A model generated the notes under the pieces. The model was given only the letters and a program-made list of their open reading frames with translations, searched no databases and was not told where the DNA came from. A DNA stretch of 24,563 nt, taken from positions 1 through 24,563 of IMG/VR virus record IMGVR_UViG_3300036795_000112; one strand, written 5' to 3'. Both the position numbers and the translations under genes were made by a program. This document shows, in pieces, positions 20,177-24,563 of the stretch. The stretch's first letter is position 1, and every line of letters begins with the position of its first letter. The stretch comes from a virus.

Positions 20177-20832
20177 TGCCCTCGCGCGCGTCGATCCAGG
20201 AAAAGGTCAGCCGCGGCTTCCGCATCGCCGGCGCCAAGCTCGGCGCCCCGTGCCAGTGGTATCGCGCGGCCGGAACCGGCGCCGCGATCGCCCCTGCCAC
20301 GCTGCAGGGCACGCTGCTGGCGGCCTTCGACAGCGACCCAGCCTTCGCCTCGCGCAAGCCCAGCCAATACGGCAAGCCGCAGTGGTACATGCTGACCGAC
20401 GAGTGCGGCCTGCAGCTCGGCGATTACATCGTAGACCCGCTGCTCGGCACGTTCTTCGTGGCCTCCGGCGAGCCGTTCAAGCCGCCCATGGTGATCCGCT
20501 GCAATCGCACGCTGACCTTTGCGCGCCCCGGCGCGCCGCCGGCGGGCGCCGACTACTACGGCGGCGACGAGACGGCGACCGAGACGCCGCTGCTGACCGG
20601 CTGGCCGGCCGCGGTGCTGCAGGGCACCAAGGGCGAGGCCGGCGACACGAAGCTGCCCGGAGACACGCGGATGCCCTGGGTGCAGGTGCTGCTGCCGCAG
20701 CCGGCCTCGGTGCAGCTCCGCGCCTCCGACATCGCGCTCGACGATCAGCCGATCCAGCAGCGCTACATCGTCTCGTCGGCCGAACTGACCGCGCTGGGCT
20801 ACCGGCTGACCGCGACGCTGGCGCTGACGTGA
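20176..20832 (+). CDS. Neck / head-closure-type protein
   Basis: A 218-aa protein of mixed beta structure: RGFRIAGAKLGAPCQWYRA, GKPQWYMLTDECGLQLGDYI, DPLLGTFFVASGEPFKPPMV and LTGWPAAVLQGTKGEAGDTK. Head-closure proteins are beta-rich and sit here, but this one is longer than usual and may carry an extra domain. The assignment is from position and composition only. Confidence 0.6.
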   Translation: MPSRASIQEKVSRGFRIAGAKLGAPCQWYRAAGTGAAIAPATLQGTLLAAFDSDPAFASRKPSQYGKPQWYMLTDECGLQLGDYIVDPLLGTFFVASGEPFKPPMVIRCNRTLTFARPGAPPAGADYYGGDETATETPLLTGWPAAVLQGTKGEAGDTKLPGDTRMPWVQVLLPQPASVQLRASDIALDDQPIQQRYIVSSAELTALGYRLTATLALT

Positions 20833-20951
20833 GCCTGGGGCGCATCCACGCGGCGGCGGTCGCGCACCGCACCGCACACGAGTGGCGACCGTGGTTCGCC
20901 CTCGCCATCTTCCACCGCGGCACGCTGCGCCGCCTCCTCCGCCTCTGGTGA
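20829..20951 (+). CDS. Small hypothetical basic protein
   Basis: A 40-aa protein starting at GTG within the previous stop (GTGA). Trp/Arg/His-rich: MSLGRIHAAAVAHRTAHEWR, then PWFALAIFHRGTLRRLLRLW. The second half could form an amphipathic or membrane-seeking helix. The coupled start and fit between neighbours support it; no family known. Confidence 0.45.
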   Translation: MSLGRIHAAAVAHRTAHEWRPWFALAIFHRGTLRRLLRLW

Positions 20952-20955
20952 GCCG

Positions 20956-21888
20956 ATGGCCGACCTTGCCGATATCGAGCGCGCCATCGTTTCTCTGATC
21001 GCCGGCGGCCTGTTCGCCGCGCCCTATCAGCCGGGCGCCTACCAGCCGAGCGTGGCGCTCGCACCGTGGCCACCCGCCACAGCGGGCGCCCCGGCGCCGA
21101 CCCCCTCGCCCGTGGTGGTCAAGCTCTATCGCGGCTGGCCCGAAGCGGCGAACCTCGACGCGGACCTGGTGGCCGGCCGCGCGCACGTCTCGGCGTTCCC
21201 CGAGGCGGGCGTGGTGCAGAACACCACGCGCTACCCGCCGACGATCGGCATCGTGCAGATCCCGGCCGCAACGCTGAGCTGGACGATCGCCGGCACCACC
21301 GCGACGCTGGGCGGCGCCGTCGTCTTGCCGCAGAACATCGTCCTGATCGTGGACGGGCAGGCCTTCGCCTACGCGCTGCAGCCGGGCGACACGCTAGCGA
21401 CCGCCGCAGCGGCCGTTGCCGCCATGATCGCCGCCACCCGCACCGCCGCGCTGGCTGGCGCCGCGATCACCGTGCCCGGCGCACACGAGCTGCTCGGCCG
21501 CGTCGGCGCCGTCTCCGCCACGCTGCAGGAGGTGCGGCGCCAGATGCAGGGCTTCCGGGTCTCGTGCTGGTGCCCCAGCCCTGCCGCGCGCGACGCGGTG
21601 GCCGCGGCGGTCGATCGCGCGGTCGCAGGCCTGCGGGACGGCAACGGCCACCTGACGCAGTTCTTCGCCATGGCGGACGCCAGCATGGCCCGCATCCGTT
21701 TCCGCACCGGCTACACCAACGACATCCCGTCCAAGGATCGCGTCTGGCGCCGGGATCTCTGCTACGGCGTCGAATACGCCACCACGATCGCCGGCACCGC
21801 GCCGCAGGTCATCGCCGCCGGCGGCACGATCGCCGCATCCCCGGCGCCGCCACTGGCGCTCGCGCCTTCCATCACCTTCCAGGTCTGA
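20956..21888 (+). CDS. Tail-completion / tail structural protein
   Basis: A 310-aa protein. The first part is like tail terminator proteins (ADIERAIVSLIAGGLF, VVVKLYRGWPEAANLDADLV, GRAHVSAFPEAGVVQNTTRY). The middle is a beta-rich insertion (residues about 95-175: TIAGTTATLGGAVVLP, VDGQAFAYALQPGDTLATAA). The fold then resumes (ATLQEVRRQMQGFRVSCWCP and MADASMARIRFRTGYTNDIP). It sits directly before the sheath. I infer it caps the tail tube. Confidence 0.6.
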   Translation: MADLADIERAIVSLIAGGLFAAPYQPGAYQPSVALAPWPPATAGAPAPTPSPVVVKLYRGWPEAANLDADLVAGRAHVSAFPEAGVVQNTTRYPPTIGIVQIPAATLSWTIAGTTATLGGAVVLPQNIVLIVDGQAFAYALQPGDTLATAAAAVAAMIAATRTAALAGAAITVPGAHELLGRVGAVSATLQEVRRQMQGFRVSCWCPSPAARDAVAAAVDRAVAGLRDGNGHLTQFFAMADASMARIRFRTGYTNDIPSKDRVWRRDLCYGVEYATTIAGTAPQVIAAGGTIAASPAPPLALAPSITFQV

Positions 21889-21896
21889 GGTTCGCC

Positions 21897-22070
21897 ATGT
21901 TCGAATACGTGGTCGTCGATCCATTCGATGATCTCACCGGCCAGCACCGTGCCCATGGCGAGGTGGTGCCGGAGATCTGCGCGCAGACCCACCCCGGCCA
22001 CGTCGTGCGCCGGCTAGCCGCGCCGGCACCGGCCGCCGCGCAGTCCGCACCGGCTTCCGAGGAGCGCTGA
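21897..22070 (+). CDS. Small hypothetical tail-region protein
   Basis: A 57-aa protein with GAGG seven bases before ATG 21897: MFEYVVVDPFDDLTGQHRAH, EVVPEICAQTHPGHVVRRLA and an Ala/Pro tail. Similar short proteins with a P..D.......G..V.D........ pattern commonly precede sheath genes in Mu-like phages. Role unknown. Confidence 0.6.
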   Translation: MFEYVVVDPFDDLTGQHRAHGEVVPEICAQTHPGHVVRRLAAPAPAAAQSAPASEER

Positions 22071-22073
22071 TCC

Positions 22074-24116
22074 ATGCCGATTTCCTTCACCGGCGCCTTC
22101 AATCCGAACACGCTGACCGTCCCCGACGTCTACATCAACGCGCAGCCGCCCTCCGCCGGCGTCATCCGCCCGGCCACGTTCGGCCTGCTGGCGATCGAGG
22201 GCGTCGCGTCCTGGGGCCCGGTCAATGTCGCCACGCTGGTGCCGACCGCCGCGGCGCTGGCGCAGTTCGGCAACCCCGTGGTGCGCGCCTATGACCTGGT
22301 CACCGCCTGCACCGTCACGCTGCAGATCCAGCAGGCGGCCGGCATCGGTGCCAACCTCATCGTCAACCGCGTCACCGACGGCAGCGATACCGCGGCATCG
22401 GCGCAGATCGGCGGCGGCACCGGCCTCGCGCTGACCAGCAAATTCACCGGCTCGCTGGCCAATGCCGCCACCGCGACGATCGCCGCCGGCGCCGGCAACA
22501 CCAGTGCGGTGCCGGCCTGGAAGCTGACGCTGCAACAGCCGAACACGCCCGCCGAGGTGTTCGACGGCATCACCGCCGGCATCTTCGCCAACACCGTCAC
22601 CGCCGGCACCGGCTACACCGCCGTGCCCGCGGTGACCTTCTCCGCGCCCCAAGCCGCCAATGGCGTGCAAGCGGTCGGCTCGGCATCCCTGGTCACTGTC
22701 GGCACGCCTACGATCGGCGCAGCCGGCACCGGCTACGCGGTCGGCGACACCGTTACCCTGAGCAACGGCGTGGTAGCGAAGGTCGCCAGCGTCTCCGGCG
22801 GCGCCATCGCCACCTTCGCCGCCCAAGGCACCAGCGGCACCAGCCTCGGGTCGATCGCGGGCGCCGGCACGACTGTCCCGACCAGCCCCGTCGCGCAGGT
22901 CTCCACCTCCGGCACCGGCACGGGCGCCACGGTCAACCTGGTCTGGGGCCTCGGGCCCGTCACCATGCAGACGGCCGGCTCGGGCTACGCCTCGGCCACC
23001 GTCACGCTCACCGGCGGCGCCGGCAGCGGTGGCACGATCGCACCGGTGGTGGCTGTCTGGGGGGCGCTGGCGGCCGCCGTGAACAGCGGCAGCTCGGCGC
23101 TGCGCGGCCCGTCCGCGCTGATGGTCGCCTCCGCCGGCACCAGCGCGACCGCGCCGACGGCCGGCACCACCACCCTCGCAGGCGGCACCGATGGGACTGC
23201 CGGCATCACCTCAGCCAAGCTGATCGGCGTGGACAGCTACCCGCGCACCGGCGTCTACGCCTTCCGCAGCTCGGGCGTGTCCGACCTGGTGATCGCCGAT
23301 TTCAGCGATACGACGCAGGAGGGCACGCTGGCGCTGTTCGGCGCGTCGGAAGGCATCCTGGTGCATACCAGCGGGCCGTCCGGCGAGACCGTCTCGGCCG
23401 CCAACGCCACGGAAACCGCGGCCGGCACCAACTCGGCGTGGATCAAGCGCTACCTCGGCGACTGGTGCGCGTGGAACGACAACCAGAACGGGGTCCAGCG
23501 CAGTCTCGCGCCCGCCACGTTCGGCGCGGCGATGATGTCCACGCTGCAGCCGCAGCAGTCGGGCCTCAACAAGGCGATCGCGAACGTCGTCTCGACGCAG
23601 CGCAGCCGCAGCGGCATCCCTTACGGGTCGGACGAACTGGCACTGGCGAAGCAGACCGGCGTTGAGGTGATCGCCAACCCGATCCCGGCCGGCCCTGGCT
23701 TCGGCATGAACCTCGGCATCACCACGTCGAGCAACGGCGCGGCGAACACCGACAACTGGCCGCGGCTGACCTCGTTCCTGGCGCGCAGCATCGTCGGTCG
23801 CGGCGCACTCGGCACGCTGATCGGCCAGACGATCACCGACGACTTCTTCCGCACCGGCTACGACCTGTTGGACGCGTTCCTGGCACCGATGGCGGCGAGC
23901 GGTCCCAACCAGACGATCCAGGCCTACGCGATCAGCTTCTCGCGGCAGAACAACCCGCAGAGCCAGACCGCGCTCGGCGTCGTCGTGGCGCAGGTGTGGG
24001 TGCAGTATCTCGGCATCGCGCAGGTCCTGCTGGTGAACATGCAGAGCGGTGCGGCGGTCGTGGTGCCGGCGAACACCAATGTCGCCGCCGCGGCTGCCGC
24101 GCTGGCGGCCGCATAA
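22074..24116 (+). CDS. Contractile tail sheath protein with GxGY-repeat insertion
   Basis: A 680-aa protein, much longer than a typical 380-500-aa sheath. The N-terminus has GVIRPATFGLLAIEGVASWG and TLQIQQAAGIGANLIVNRVT. The C-terminal half has WIKRYLGDWCAWNDNQNGVQ, WPRLTSFLARSIVGRGALGT, TDDFFRTGYDLLDAFLAP and ALGVVVAQVWVQYLGIAQV, typical of sheath. Residues about 172-327 are a Thr/Gly/Ala-rich insertion with TAGTGYTAVPAVTFS, GAAGTGYAVGDTVTLSNG and TAGSGYASATVTLTGG. The sheath contracts to drive the tube through the host envelope, defining this as a myovirus. The tube gene follows. Confidence 0.87.
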   Translation: MPISFTGAFNPNTLTVPDVYINAQPPSAGVIRPATFGLLAIEGVASWGPVNVATLVPTAAALAQFGNPVVRAYDLVTACTVTLQIQQAAGIGANLIVNRVTDGSDTAASAQIGGGTGLALTSKFTGSLANAATATIAAGAGNTSAVPAWKLTLQQPNTPAEVFDGITAGIFANTVTAGTGYTAVPAVTFSAPQAANGVQAVGSASLVTVGTPTIGAAGTGYAVGDTVTLSNGVVAKVASVSGGAIATFAAQGTSGTSLGSIAGAGTTVPTSPVAQVSTSGTGTGATVNLVWGLGPVTMQTAGSGYASATVTLTGGAGSGGTIAPVVAVWGALAAAVNSGSSALRGPSALMVASAGTSATAPTAGTTTLAGGTDGTAGITSAKLIGVDSYPRTGVYAFRSSGVSDLVIADFSDTTQEGTLALFGASEGILVHTSGPSGETVSAANATETAAGTNSAWIKRYLGDWCAWNDNQNGVQRSLAPATFGAAMMSTLQPQQSGLNKAIANVVSTQRSRSGIPYGSDELALAKQTGVEVIANPIPAGPGFGMNLGITTSSNGAANTDNWPRLTSFLARSIVGRGALGTLIGQTITDDFFRTGYDLLDAFLAPMAASGPNQTIQAYAISFSRQNNPQSQTALGVVVAQVWVQYLGIAQVLLVNMQSGAAVVVPANTNVAAAAAALAAA

Positions 24117-24143
24117 CCCCACACCTGACGGAGACGCACGACC

Positions 24144-24563
24144 ATGTCGGGCAGCACGACGACCGGGCAAAACGCCTACAATGTCGGCAGCGATTCGGTG
24201 CTGACGATCGTCAGCAACGGCGCCGTGGTGGTTGCCACCATCCTCACCGGCTTCGACTACAAGCAGATGACGACGCAACTGAAGTCGGTGGGCATCGACG
24301 GCCGCAACCGCTATCGCGAGCTGGAAGAAGGATGGTCCGGCGGCCTGGAATACGACAAGGGCGACGACGCGCTCGACAGCTTCTTCGCTGCCAAGGAAGC
24401 TGCGCGCTATTCCGGCCTGCCGCCGCCCGTGGTCACCATCACCACGACAGATCACAACGCCGACGGCAGCGTGGCGAAATACCGCTTCGAGGGCGTCACG
24501 CTGAAGCTCGACAACGGCGGCAAGCGCAGCGGCGACGCCAAGGTGAGCCAGTCGGTTTCCTGG
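24144..24563 (+). CDS. Tail tube protein, 3' end cut by window edge
   Basis: An open frame of 140 codons from ATG 24144 (GGAG twelve bases upstream) to the right edge. SDSVLTIVSNGAVVVATILT, FDYKQMTTQLKSVGIDG, then KYRFEGVTLKLDNGGKRSGD and AKVSQSVSW fit the end of myovirus tail tube proteins, so little is missing. It stacks in rings inside the sheath to carry DNA. It follows the sheath by 27 bp, the usual order. Confidence 0.85.
   Translation, partial: MSGSTTTGQNAYNVGSDSVLTIVSNGAVVVATILTGFDYKQMTTQLKSVGIDGRNRYRELEEGWSGGLEYDKGDDALDSFFAAKEAARYSGLPPPVVTITTTDHNADGSVAKYRFEGVTLKLDNGGKRSGDAKVSQSVSW

Noticed and set aside
23211-24455. 414-codon leftward frame opposite sheath and tube
   Set aside because: Shadow composition; sheath and tube are convincing on the other strand.

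Overview
This window is most of a temperate, contractile-tailed (myovirus-type) phage genome, almost certainly an integrated prophage. The DNA is very GC-rich, genes start with ATG, GTG and TTG, and many genes overlap by four bases. Together with GcrA/Myb-like regulators and a GapR-like protein, this points to an alphaproteobacterial host. A relative of the acetic-acid bacteria/Rhodospirillales is my guess; the sequence does not prove it. I see no tRNA, rRNA, CRISPR array or insertion sequence.

Layout. (1) 1-860: a lambda-like switch. A leftward two-HTH repressor, cut by the window edge, faces a rightward Cro-like gene across three copies of an operator with core GCCAA-N3-GGCT. (2) 850-2480: small early genes on both strands, including two leftward ones and a convergent twin-hairpin terminator. 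(3) 2490-10710: a dense rightward early/replication operon. It encodes a GapR-like/RMF-like protein, a RuvC-like resolvase, a free-standing DnaA domain IV, a DNA methyltransferase, many small HTH or zinc-knuckle proteins, a DnaB-type helicase, a DUF1376 replication protein and a DUF6362 protein. Most genes are linked by ATGA or TGATG overlaps. (4) 10712-12608: an accessory block. Three leftward genes ending in an XRE regulator and two rightward genes diverge from a 345-bp, less GC-rich control region full of repeats. (5) 12612-13567: a repeat-rich segment (CCGATAA boxes) and a tyrosine integrase in mid-genome. (6) 13564-14506: a Myb-like regulator, a small protein and a putative small terminase. 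(7) 14409-24563: packaging, head and tail genes in standard order: large terminase, portal, scaffold, major capsid, connector/neck genes, tail sheath and tail tube (cut by the right edge).

How it works together. The repressor and Cro-like protein should compete for the three operators to set lysogeny or lysis. The early operon takes over replication with DnaB, the DUF1376 protein, the DnaA-like DNA-binding domain and the resolvase, and methylates DNA. The integrase inserts the genome. The late genes build a capsid from terminase, portal, scaffold and coat with no separate protease visible, and a contractile tail. Lysis genes, the rest of the tail and both attachment sites lie outside the window or are not recognisable.

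The most interesting items are the three-operator switch with apparently leaderless genes, the lone DnaA domain IV behind a 12-bp hairpin, the apparently frameshifted winged-helix gene, the leftward accessory cassette with its paired operators, the helically spaced CCGATAA boxes before the integrase, the hairpin touching the capsid start codon, and the beta-rich insertions in sheath and capsid proteins.
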